This document shows, in pieces, positions 1 through 11,100 of a stretch of DNA of 64,000 nt. Source of the stretch: Prinia subflava. Taxonomy: Eukaryota > Chordata > Aves > Passeriformes > Cisticolidae. The notes under the pieces were generated by a model that saw only the letters and a list, made by a program, of their open reading frames with translations, was not told the DNA's origin and made no database searches. Made by a program: the position numbers and the translations under genes. Each line of letters starts with the position of its first letter. Within the stretch, counting starts at the first letter, position 1. Where the stretch lies: NCBI RefSeq assembly GCF_021018805.1, contig NC_086257.1, forward strand, positions 15,992,693 to 16,056,692, in the 5' to 3' direction.

Positions 1-3000
1 GCACGCCCAGGGATGGCCTTGTGCTGCTGCTCTCCCCCTCGGCTGCATCTGGGGAGGGCCAGCATCCTGCCAAAAGAGGTAACTGCCATGCGGGAAGCAA
101 TGCTGAAGTGTTGCTCTTTGATCATCTCTCCAGCCCTCTGGGCAGGCATAAAGCGGGATAACCGTCCAGCCTCCTCCCTGCAGGGTCATGCAGGGAGCAC
201 AGAGAGTCCCCGGGACTCGGAGGTTAAAATCCCAGTGGAACCCAGCCTTTGCAAGCAAGGAAGCCTCGTTAAAAGAGCCAGACTGTTTTAGTCCCACTGG
301 GGCAGTGTCCAAGCATGAGCCTCTCTGCTGGGCCTCCATGCCAGCCCCTGGCAAGCAGAGCAGCAGTCATGAGCATCACTGCATCCACATCCCTTCTTGT
401 GTGACGGGAGAGATGCGGAGATGAGCCTCCACATTGCAGGAAGGCAAAAAAAGAGTCCTGGATGACTTTGAGGGAGTGGTCCATGGGATACCCCAGGTCA
501 GCATCTTTACAGGAGCAAGAGCTCACACTGTCCTCAGCCCCAAATCTCTCCTCCAGGGGCTTGGTGCTGTCTCCTCTCCAGCTAACTGGCAGGAGTACCA
601 GGCCAGCTGTGGAAAATGTGGAGAGCCAACCAGCCCCAGGTGCTTCCCCAGGAAGGATGCAAAGACGGGTGTTATTTTGAAGGGACAACAAAGCTGTCAA
701 CTGTCATCTTTACCCATTTTTCATTCTCTCAAATGCCTTTTCCCTCACCTCCTCCACAGCCTCTTTGGTATAGGACAAGAGGCAGCAGATCCTCTCCCAG
801 ATGCTAGTGCCTGTCACAATCCCTCTCCTTCCTCAGCCTGCATGGCAGCACATGGCAGAGCTGTGGAAGGAGAGGGATTGTGACAGCTCTCAAGTATGGC
901 TGTGTGTGCCTGGATTGCTGGGAGTCAGCAGGATGGAATGACATCCTCCAAGGCAGCATGATGGCTTTTCCTGAAAGGGTCATACCCAACTACTTTGACC
1001 ACTTTTTGTCAGGGCAATTGAGAAATGCAGCCGCAAAGGCCAAAACACATCGTCTTCTGGAGGATGGGGGTACTGGTGGTGTTGTGAAATTCTTGACTAT
1101 TGCACTCTTGGCTTGGTTAGACAGGAGCAGAGAGGACAGGCTCTCCTGGGAGCCATGCCTGCCAGCCCTAACATGGAAGGTTAGAGTAGTGGAAGAGTTG
1201 CAGTATGATTCTGACACTGAAAAAAAACTAGATTTCTCAGTTTCCTGGGACCTGTAATAGCTGACTGCAACCATGAGGTGCAACCCATGAGGTGACCAGG
1301 AAGCACAGACAGTGTATGCCTCAAACCTGCTCCCAGGAAGGCAGGAGCTGGCACTGCCACTCCTCTGAGTGGCTGGGATCCAGAGGAAGCAGTTGCCATT
1401 CAAGGCAGAAGATCAAAGTCTTTCTTTTGTCCCCAATGCCTGTTACCTCTCTGGCCCTGAACCCTGGGGTGCCTGGAGTGCCCCACAGCCCCTGTTCCAT
1501 GGAGTGCACAGCCAATAGGGGCCCTATAACCACCTCCCACCCCACACACTACTGCATGTCCCACAACCCTCAGCCTCAGCCCAACAGCAGATTCGATTTA
1601 GCACCACACTCCAGAACTTGGTTCTAGGCTTTTCCATCCCTTCCAGTCTAAAGAGCCATGTTAGTCACAGTATTTCTTGCCATAGAAGTGTTCAAGTCAC
1701 CTCACAACATTGTTCGTAGTAAGCTGTTGGAAAATCAACTTTTCACAGAATATTCTGAGTTGGAAGAGACCAGCAAGGATCACCAAATCCAACCCTTGAG
1801 TGAATGGCCTATGCAGGGATCAAACTCACACCTTGGCATCACTAGCACCATGCTCTCAGCAGCTAACCTCAGAGCTGCATGTGTTTTTAAAAAACAGAGG
1901 AAGGACACTGGCACATCATGAGATATTGTACAAAAGCATGTGGAGTCATTTGAGTCGAGTCAGAGGACTCACAAGCCCCCCAGGAGTTTGTTCAGAGGAC
2001 ATAAGACATCTCCTAAAATAGCCAAGCCACAATGAAGAGGAACACCCTGATGCTGGGAAGACAGATCAGAAGTCAGCAGTAACCAATCCTACATCCTCTT
2101 TCCTCTTCATCTATTTCCCAGTTTTTGCTCTCTGCTCCTTGAAAAGACTTTTGGTTGGGCTGGGTAGCCTGAGCACCTGGGCTCAGCACTGCCAGCAGTA
2201 CAGGCACCGCTGTGTGAACAGCAGGTGTCCCTGAGAGAGGTGGCACCAGCCACCAAGCACCCATAGCCAGCCAACTGCCAGCCCCTTGCAAGCTGAAGGG
2301 TGCTCCACTGCTCACGGGTACACAACATTTCCTTCGAAGAAACCTCATTTTAAGGTAAATTTTAAAGCATTTCACTGCCAATACCAGCTAAGGTGCAAAA
2401 ATGTCTGAGTTTCTAGAATGTCAGCTTTCTTCTCCTTTTCCTGGCACGTATAGAAATGGGGAACTGGCTGCTCAGCACACGCAAGTGGTGACTGGGAACA
2501 GAAAACACCTGCAGCAAGCTCTGGGGCAGGTCGGGGCTGGCACGGGCGTGGTGCAGCACCTCCCTCTGCTATAGCCAGAAGGGAGGCACAGCGAACCGAG
2601 GCCACGGGGAGGAATCAATCCGATCGCCGCCTTCCTGGCTCGCACTGCGGCGTTGCTCCAGGGAACGTCCAGAACCTGAGTTCCCCTGCAGGTGTCCCTC
2701 CTTTGGCGGGACCTCGGTGTGGAATCGCTGCCCTGCGCCTGGCACGGTGTGCACAGGTAAAGGAAGGTGTGGGCTTGGTGGGAGGAGCCTAGGAAGAACA
2801 TAAAACACAGGGCAAGGCTGAGACTGCTTTCCCCAGGTTACACTTTCCTGAGCAGCAGGCTGCACCCAGGCTGTTGTGGTGAGAAACAATCAGAGCATCC
2901 AGCCTGCAGGACTGATCTGAACTTTTTCTGAACCCTCTTACTCCCTGGGCTTCCACCAAGGCACCACGTCCCACGGGTCAGTCACACGCCAAGTGACAAT

Positions 3001-3970
3001 AGTTTTCCCTCCCACGACTGGCATCACCACAGCTGGTGAGGGATGAATCTGCAGAAGAGAGAGTTTGGGCACTGGAGCCTGGCTCAGGCCTCCTCTGGTA
3101 AACAGAACTGGCAGGTCCACCAGCACATTTGGCCCAAGAGATGCTTTACAGACTTGTCTCCAGACGTCCGTGCCGAATTTCAGTTAATCCCCCTTTTATC
3201 AGCACAGGAATGTATTGCTTTTCACCAAACATAATCCTCTTTGCAATCATGTGCTCTGCCAAACTACAAACTTTTCTGCTCCCATCCTTCTTTCCTGGGA
3301 GAGGATTTGAGGCAATAATCCGGGCCTACTGATTTATTTTTCTAATGAGCAAGGGACAAATGAGCACAGTGCTGCAGAACACGTGCACACACGAACCTTG
3401 AAGCATTCCCTAGTTGTGACATGCTTTTGAGGGATGCCCTGAGCTGAAGGACTGAGGCTGAAAGCAATGACCTTCTCTCACAGTGGGCCACAGGGAGCCT
3501 GTGTCCTGATGAGGGCTGGCCATACTTCTTGTGTTTAGGGGCTGGAAGTCATTAATACCTGCCACACTTCCCATCGTACAAATAAAATAGCAATCTGTGC
3601 AGCCCAACACAAAAGAAAGACACCTCGGGTGTCTCTGCCCATTCAGATCTAAAAAGACAGCCCTGAGCATGTGTGGCTTCCTGGGACCTGAGGATGCTGA
3701 GAGCTGCCCAAGCTAGAGCAAGTCCTGAGTCTGGTTTGCACCACCCAGGGAGGAAAATATTTTTCCTGCTCTCATCCCTCAAAATGCTGAGAGGGTGGGA
3801 ATGCTGAATCTGTGACCCACTCCTACTGTGGTACAAGCACGCCTTCCCACAGGAGCTGTTAACCTCATCTCCCTGCCCCACTTCCAGCCCTGCTGTGGGG
3901 AAGCTGGGACTTGGTGTGCACCCAGCGAAACATGTGCAAGTGGCTCCTCCATGGTACCAAGGGCACCTAA
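1..3970. other. Intergenic DNA upstream of TFRC
   Basis: I find no convincing coding exon on either strand. The open frames here are short, mutually overlapping and lack splice-site or homology support. The stretch contains the SINE at 1743-1868. Around 2490-2740 there is a modest rise in CpG that could be a regulatory patch. An AATAAA occurs at 3581-3586 with nothing recognisable upstream of it. A non-coding RNA cannot be excluded by eye. Confidence 0.6.
1743..1868 (-). repeat. tRNA-Ile-derived SINE with CR1-type tail (TguSINE1-like)
   Basis: Read on the plus strand, 1743-1800 matches the avian CR1-type tail (ACAGAATATTCTGAGTTGG and a degenerate GGATCAtC..AGTCCAAC). It is followed at 1805-1868 by the reverse complement of a tRNA-Ile: T-arm complement GGGATCaAAc, anticodon-arm region CCTTGGcaTcAcTAGCACCA, then GCTCT and AGCTAACC for the D-arm. 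The element therefore lies on the minus strand with the tRNA head at 1868. It carries substitutions, including in the anticodon loop, and a short deletion in the D-arm, so it is an old copy. The family name is from memory of songbird SINEs. Confidence 0.8.
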
Positions 3971-3974
3971 AGGC

Positions 3975-4320
3975 AAATTATAGAGCCTGCAGCTTCATTC
4001 TTTATAAAGGAAATAGGTTTAATGAGGAAGGAACCCATGGTGAGGAGGGGACCGGTCTCTTCTACCAATCCTACAGGAAATGGCCTTTAGCTGAGATGGG
4101 AGATTCAGATTAGGCATTAGAAAATTGTTTTTCAGTGTTAGGGTGGTCAGGCACTGGAACAGATTTCCTAGAGAGGTGATGGAGTCATGATCTGTGGAAA
4201 TGCTTAAAAGGTGCCTGGATCTGGTGCTGGGTCACACGGTTTAGTGGCTACAGCGGTGGGGCTGGGTTGATGGATGGACCGGATGATCTTGGAGGTCTCC
4301 TCTACGGTTCTGTGCTTCCT
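3975..4320 (+). repeat. CR1 LINE 3' fragment
   Basis: The stretch follows the avian CR1 3' end: AGGGTGGTCAGGCACTGGAA near 4140, then gAtTTCCtAGAGAGGTgaTGGAGTC, GGTTTAGTGG near 4241, and a terminal GATGATCTTGGAGGTCTcC near 4281-4300. The 5' limit is approximate because the upstream part is diverged. The 3' end runs directly into the GC-rich TFRC promoter. No open reading frame for the reverse transcriptase survives. Confidence 0.82.
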
Positions 4321-4324
4321 TTCG

Positions 4325-5060
4325 TTCGCTCTCCGCAGCAAGGCCAGGCAGGGCCCGCAGCAGCGCCGGGCCCTGGGGGCTGTGCGGGCGGCGGGGCACC
4401 GGGCCGCCTGCAGCACCCGCAGGCCGGGAGCGCAAACGTGCCCGCCGCGGCGTGCGAGGTGGCGGATCAGAGCCCAGGGGCTGTTTCACCGAATTAGAGC
4501 GCAGGAGGGACGGAGAAGGCGGAGCCGCGCACACAGAGGGCCGGGCGGGGCTGCCCGCGAAAGGCGTTGACAGACGGGGAACGGGCGCCGCAGTGGAGCC
4601 CGGCGCGGCGGCGGAGCGGCTCCGGGTGGGTGAGCGCGCCGGCGGCACGGCAGCGGAAGGCCGGGGAGCGGGGAGGGACGGCCGGGAGGGAGGGAAGGAA
4701 GGAAGAGGGAAGGAAGGACGGAGGGAGGCGGCGCGGGAGGCACGGCGGCAGCGCAGGGGCCCTGGCGGCGCACGCGGCCCCGCCGCATGCGGCAGTGCCC
4801 GCTGACCTTGGGGGAGGCATGGCCCCGCCGCGGCCCCGCGCATCCCCCGCGTATCCCCCACGCATCCCCCACGCATCTCCCGCGCATCCCCCGCGTATCT
4901 CCCACGCATCCCCCGCGTATCCCCCGCTCATCCCGCGGCGGCCCGGGGCGGACGTGCCCGCGCCTGGCCCCGTATCGGCCGCGCCGCTTATCTGGCGGTC
5001 CGCAGCTGGCCGTGCTGGCGATACCGGGGCCGCCCAGCCCGGCGGGGCGGCTGCTCAAAC
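4325..5060 (+). promoter_or_regulatory. TFRC: TFRC CpG-island promoter and non-coding exon 1
   Basis: Dense CpG begins immediately after the CR1 fragment. A good donor, CCGGGTGG|GTGAGC, lies at 4629/4630. It can splice to the acceptor TTCGTCCAG|AAGGCAATG at 6210/6211, which opens the exon with the initiator Met. Exon 1 is therefore inferred as non-coding 5' UTR ending at 4629. The transcription start is not visible by eye (no clear TATA box). An 11-bp minisatellite occupies 4838-4936. Confidence 0.7.
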
Positions 5061-8000
5061 GTGCTCGCTTTTTTCTCTTCTTTTTGCCTTATTTCTGAAA
5101 GATTGGGGCCTGGCTGGAGGGGCTCCGGCCAGCATCCCTGCCAGGTGCGATCCCTTTGTCCCTCCCTCCCTGCGTCTTCCCGGGTTTCTTTTAGCGGAGC
5201 CTCCACGTGCTCAGTCCACTCGTGCCCTGGTGGGAGCCTGCGGCCTCGGGCCGTCACTTGGGAAAGAAAGGCTTCTCGGATCTGTCGGGGTTTCATCTCC
5301 ATGTGTTCTTGCCCTAAATAAACGGTGGAATAAGCAACGGCCACTATTAACCTTTGATCTCCAAACAAAACCTTGCAGGGCTCCCAGGTGTGGAGCTAAT
5401 CCGTGTGCACCTGAACACCAGAGCCACTTCTCAGAAGCGCTGCTTGAGGGCATGCTCGGGTTGCTTGCTCCCAACCTCAGCACCTGTCTAGTCACTCGCT
5501 AAATTGCAAACCTTCTTCAAGAAGAAAAGGAGAAGTGAATTGTTACAATTTACCTTTCATGTATGTTTGCTGTTTACAGAGAATTTTTAATTTTAAAAGT
5601 TGCTGAAATGATTTTTGGAGAGATACTCTTAGCGATTTTCAGAGACTTGTTAAAACAGAAATTGCCTTCACAAAGTTTAGAGAACACAGCCACCTGCGAG
5701 GGATGTTCTTATTAGAAGTGTTTTGTCTGGGTTGGAGTTTGTGCTGCTTTGAATTATGGCGTTGTGCCACTTCTCTCTTCCAGCTGGACTCTTCCTGTCA
5801 TTGAGACAGACCCCAGGAACCTTAGATATCTAGAGTCCATTGTCACAGTTGAGTGAATGCCTCTTGCCAGCACTCCCTGAATGGAGGTGTTCCCACCAAT
5901 AATAAGACCCTTGCCTAAACTTAGCCATTGGAGACTCTATTCCTCGCTTATACACCTGTCACTATGCCCAAAATTGAACAGAAAGAGCTGATGTGTTCAT
6001 TGGAGCTTATAATTGCCATGGGAACTTGCATTCAAGGTTTGTGTAGATTCTTGTAGTGACTTATGTGCACAGAAAATCCACAGGCAAGCAGTGCGCTGGT
6101 GGCAGTAACTGACCTCAGGTGTGTAATGTAGTGGCAGGGGAACAGCCTAACCTGCCGTGTTCCATTCTGAACTTCTAGGGCGTCAGTGAAGTTGGTTTGC
6201 GTTCGTCCAGAAGGCAATGGAACATGCCAGAGCAGCAATCTCTAACTTGGTAAGATACAGTACCCCAATGCTGTTTGTCTCTTGGTGGGCTGATGATACT
6301 GCAGAAAGGTTCGATAACATCTGTGTATGAGATTGTATAATATCCTTTTTATATTTTTTTCATGTAGTTTGTTACCCATTTGAGCATACATGGATTGTAG
6401 AATTGAGTACAGCTATCCTGTGCAACAGGTGGCTGTTTTGATGGAACTGTATCAAAGATAGTCAATGAGTTGTGAGCTATATTTATTCAAACAAATATCA
6501 CTACTTATCAGTATTGGAGAAGATGATGAATCCAAAGCAGTGTTGGGTGCTGTGTGGGTGGTGAGCCAGATGTCAGTGGAAGTAGCTGGCCATGATAAGG
6601 AAGTATCTCAAGCGGTTCGGTGCCGGTGGGGTTATCATTAACTGCTGTCATGTTTTGGATCTCTGAGAGCTGGTAAGAAAGGGGGGCCAGGCCTTGAACA
6701 AAGTTGCAGAAGGAAGTGCTGCAGAGGAAGCCGTTCAAATGCTGGGACAATCAACATGTGTTCTATTGTTACTTGCGGGGTGGGAATTCAACCACAAGTC
6801 CAGCTTTTGAAAGCAACCTGTGCTTGAAACAAATGTGCAGGAGGAGATACTTCTGAACTTGTTCAGCCAAGCCTGCCGGTCCTAGAGAGTTTGGATTGTG
6901 AAACAACCTGAGGCTAGGACTGCAAGTGTGGTGGTTTGGTCTCTGAACAAGAGTGGAGGATATGTGGGGTTGGGACATGTCCTCTGTTAGGACATGCCTC
7001 AGGTGTGAGGGAGGCCAAGCTGTGGAGCAGCTGAGCTGGGAGAGTGTTAGGACAGACTGCAGTGTTGCCCTTTGGAAAGCATGAGCAGGCAGCCACTTCA
7101 TTGTGGGTGTTGTGGGTCGGAGTGAAACTGCAGGTCTGAAATGACACTGGTTTCTTTTGCCTAAGCAGGCAGATATCTGGTCTCTTCTAGCTCTGACATG
7201 TACTTTTAGGGTGAACTGAGAACTATGGGTGAGCTGCTGAGGTTGTAACAGGGCTTGGGTGCTTCGTACCAGCAGCTTCTCCAGTACAGTGGAGAGTGCT
7301 GCTCCCAAAGCTATTCCTTTGGCCTTTTAGCCAGTCTCACTCCCCAGCACAACCATGGCTGCAAGCAATTTCAGTGTCTCTAATGGAAGCTGAGTGCTTC
7401 AGCCAGTGCCTGGCTATGCCTGGAATTGAGTTAATCTGAGCAGCTGCCTTGTGCACGGGCTGCTCTTTTGTGGGGGGCTGGGCTGTGCTTTGCATCTGTT
7501 TAGAAAATTTGGCTCCAGACTGGAGGCTCTGCATGGGCACTGGTAAAAGCAGTGCCAGTTGTAGGTGAGTGCAAGAGGTGTAGCCTCAGCTTTCATGTTA
7601 CCTGAGGTAGCATAATACCCATGGGTCCACTCTCTTCAACCTAGCTGCTTTGTAATACCACCATATGTGTAATGGTGTAATTTAAGGGTAGGCTTAAGGC
7701 AGTTTAATATAAAATTATCCAGGTACTGGATGAGAGTATTTACATCAAAGTGGATGTAGCTCAAAGGCACAGCCATGGATGGTTGCTTTCCCTCTCTCTG
7801 TCTTCATCAAAGTGTAAATTGTACACATTCAAGTCCGATCTGTGCTCTGCTGATTAAGACCAGGAATTTCTGCTTGAATCAGCCTGGGCTCACGTGGGAA
7901 ATGCCAGTGCCATTGGCTCCTTCATATCTGTATCAGACTCCAGGCTAGACTCAGATCCGTGTGGCTCCAAACTAGTGCAGGTAAAGGGAATCTAAACAGA

Positions 8001-8199
8001 CTCTGGAGACCCTGAGTGGGTCTGAGTCTTAACTGTTTTTAAAGCATCCAGCTTGACTTAGTGACAGACCAAACGCTTGCTGCACTGGAGCAGCTGCAGA
8101 TGGACCAGCAGTGTTTGGGTTGGAGCACAGGTGCAGCTGGCTGCAAGGACTGCAGGCTGGCATAGCCAGCTCTTCCATCACCACTGCCTTTCCCCACAG
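4630..8199 (+). other. TFRC: TFRC introns 1 and 2
   Basis: Intron 1 runs 4630-6210 and intron 2 runs 6250-8199, separated by the small exon 6211-6249 that carries the first 11 codons. Apart from the minisatellite near the 5' end I see no repeat family, RNA gene or other exon. An intronic AATAAA at 5317 has no evident role. Confidence 0.6.
4838..4936. repeat. 11-bp minisatellite in the TFRC island
   Basis: There are nine consecutive 11-bp units of the form (A/G)CG(C/T)ATCCCCC, with boundaries at 4838, 4849, 4860, 4871, 4882, 4893, 4904, 4915 and 4926. Variants are limited to the first and fourth bases and a C-to-T in the C-run; the last unit is degenerate. It lies about 200 bp downstream of the inferred exon 1 donor. 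Confidence 0.9.
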
Positions 8200-11100
8200 T
8201 TTGGTGGTGAGCCAACGTCGTACACACGCTTCAGCATTGCCCGGCAAACGGATGGAGACAACAGCCACGTGGAGATGAAGCTGGCTGCTGACGAGGAGGA
8301 AGGAGGGGAAATTGGGAGACCAGAGCACCTGCATGCCAGCATGCCTCCTCCACGGAGGAATGGCAAGAACCTCTGCTTCATAATCATAGCAGCTGTCATC
8401 CTCCTTGTGATTGGTAAGGAAGGGTGGGAGGCAACTGCATGAAGTGGAGTCCAGTACTGAATGTGATGCGAGGTTGTTAAATTTGAATCTGTATTGTTTT
8501 GGGAGATAATTTAACAACTGGGATCTAGGCCACAGCCTCTTGTCACGAAGTATGTCTAGTTCAGACTTCTGGTACATCACTGGCACAAAGAATTGTGGAG
8601 TTTAGCAGTGTAACTGTGACTTAGCTAAAGGGAAAACTGGTCCATGTCAAAGTTTTGGTTTTCCCTCCATTAACTCCTACTGCTTCTGTAGAGATGTGGG
8701 TCAACAGAGGAGTAAAGCCTTTGGTACTTGTCTCCTAAGGTTTTAACAATGCCATTGGCCTAAGTGAGCATTCTCCTTCCCAAGTCATGCTGGAGGGACT
8801 CTGCCAAGCACAAGATCAGATTTACAGTGCCCCTTAAAACATGCCAGCTCAGGCAAAATGTCAGGCTGCATATTTCTGCCTGTCCTTGGGTAAGCCAGCT
8901 CATCAAAAATGGTGAGAACAGAGATGCATCTTAAGGCTGAAGCTGTGTGGTGGGTCAGTCATCTTTCTGCAGCACAAAGAAATACCTGTTCTGTCCACAG
9001 GGTTTCTGATCGGCTACTTGAGTTATCGTGGACGAATGCAGAGGGTTAACAGGTGTCCAGATGGAAGTGGCAACTGCGAGATGACCCCTACTGCATCTTA
9101 CTTCTCAGATGATGGAACAGAGGAAGAGGAGGCTCCCGGGCCACGTGTCTTATACTGGCCTGAACTCAGAGACATGTTGTCAGCTAAACTGTCAACTGCA
9201 CGTCTTGAGGCCAACCTGAGGTAACAGTTCCAGAAAGTTCATCTAGAGCTTTGGGAGAGGCACAGCCTGTGAGCAGAACTTGAGCTCGTTTGGAGAATAA
9301 GGGCTTTATAGGTGATGCAGGGTGGTGTGTTTTAAACTCAGGCTTAAATGGCTTTGCAGGCTGCAGTGCAACCTGGTGCTGTAGCCTAAGCTGTGTGTAC
9401 ACCTGTTCCCTACAGGCAGAGAGAAGGTAGGAATTCCTTTGAAGCTGGCAAGGCTGAAGATGAGAACACTGCCAGCTACATTCATGAGCAGTTCACCAGC
9501 TTCCGCCTGGATGATGTGTGGAACGATGAGCACTACGTTAGGCTGCAGGACAAAGGCAGGTACGTTAACAAGGGGATGCACAGCTCGTCCATATGGCATG
9601 GATACCTGTAGTCTTGAGCAAACATGTAATACCTGCTTAAAATGATGTGAAAATTGTGAGCCAGTTACCAGTCTCCAAAGTCAGCCTCAATCCAGCCAAG
9701 CAATAACCGTTCCTGCCTCTTCTCAGGCTTTCGAAATCCAGAGGGTCTGGTAGCAGCACTCTGGATGTTTTCTGGGGCAGCTGTTTCTTCCAAGTATGCT
9801 TAGGAAGTGGAGAGAAAACAAACTTGAGTGAAAACTCAGCTGAAAGGCAGATTCCCTGTGTCTAAAGCTGCTAGCACAGGTGACTCTGTCTTGTCACTCA
9901 AACAAGGCTGCACACCTGGCAGTGCAGAGGCTCCTCCAGTAGCTCAGGAGGGTGTCAGCAGGCATTGTGTTGTCTGAAAGCTCACACCTTCATGTCTTAC
10001 TTGCTCCTTCTTGTCAGGGGAAATGAGTTTGCTTAGCTTCTCTTAGGAGGTGACTGAGAGACTTGGAGGCAGAGATTCTTTCAGTTAATTGTCCTAGAAA
10101 TCACCCTTCATTAATGTCTCTGACCAGCTCCAGAGATTTTTGCATGGAAGTAACTGGGATGAGTCTGCCTGTTTCAGGCTCTGTTGACTTGATCAGATTT
10201 AGAGCACAGACTGAATACAGTCAGTACTGACTCAGAATAGTGGGCTAGGCAAATTCCTGTGTGAAAGACTATAATGCTGTCTCTCTATGTTTAACAGTAG
10301 CAAGAATCAAGTGTTCGTTATAGGAGATCGTCCAGAAGAGTTGGAGAGTCCTGATGTATATGTGGCATACAGCAAGGATGGCACAGTTACTGTAAGTGAC
10401 TCCAGGAGGATCCTGGGAATGTGTCTGAACACTTAAAAAATAAGTCCCTTTAAGATATGGAGTGTATAAAGCCCTTCCCAGTTAAGAGAGCTGGATGGGG
10501 TGGTCAGAGTGAGGAGAGGAATGGGCCCACATTTGCAGTAGTCTTACTGCAGCAAAATGCAGGGGTAACTTTAAACTTCCCTGCTGGAATCCAGACAGGA
10601 ACCTTGGCAGAAGTGCTGCTCCAACAGGCATCTTGCACTGGATCAGTTTACACTGCCAAGCTTCAGCTCCCTAGTGTTAACAGGAGTCACTGTTACAGTG
10701 ACTCTAGGCTGTTTCAGGTATCTTACTGACTTAGGACTGCTGCACTCATAACAAGTGTTTCTGCTGTAGGGCAAACCCATCTATGTGAACTATGGAGAGA
10801 AGGAGGATTTTCAGCAGATACGAAATATGCATGTTCCAATGGATGAATCTATAGTCATCTTCAGAGCTGGAAAAATAACCCTTGCTGAGAAGGTAAGCAG
10901 TGTCTGCCCCAAAGCCTGGCTAGACCTGGCAAAAGGAAGCTATGCTTCCTACTCTTGGAGGCACAGAGGTATGTCTTTCTTCAGGTCTGCAGAACTCCTG
11001 TGTGTAGGATTGTTCTGCAGGCCTGGTCTTGCTTGTTTGCACTAAGGCTGCATGTGCAGGTCTGGACACTGAGGCTGAGCAGAGCTTGTTACTGTTCCTG

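Noticed and set aside
1805..1868. A functional tRNA-Ile gene on the minus strand
   Set aside because: The cloverleaf is degraded, the anticodon is changed, the D-arm is shortened and it is fused to a CR1-type tail, so it is a SINE.
4241..5058. Minus-strand frames of 190-222 codons over the TFRC promoter
   Set aside because: Part is a translation of the 11-bp minisatellite (repeating MRG/GDA) and part of CR1; no conserved content.
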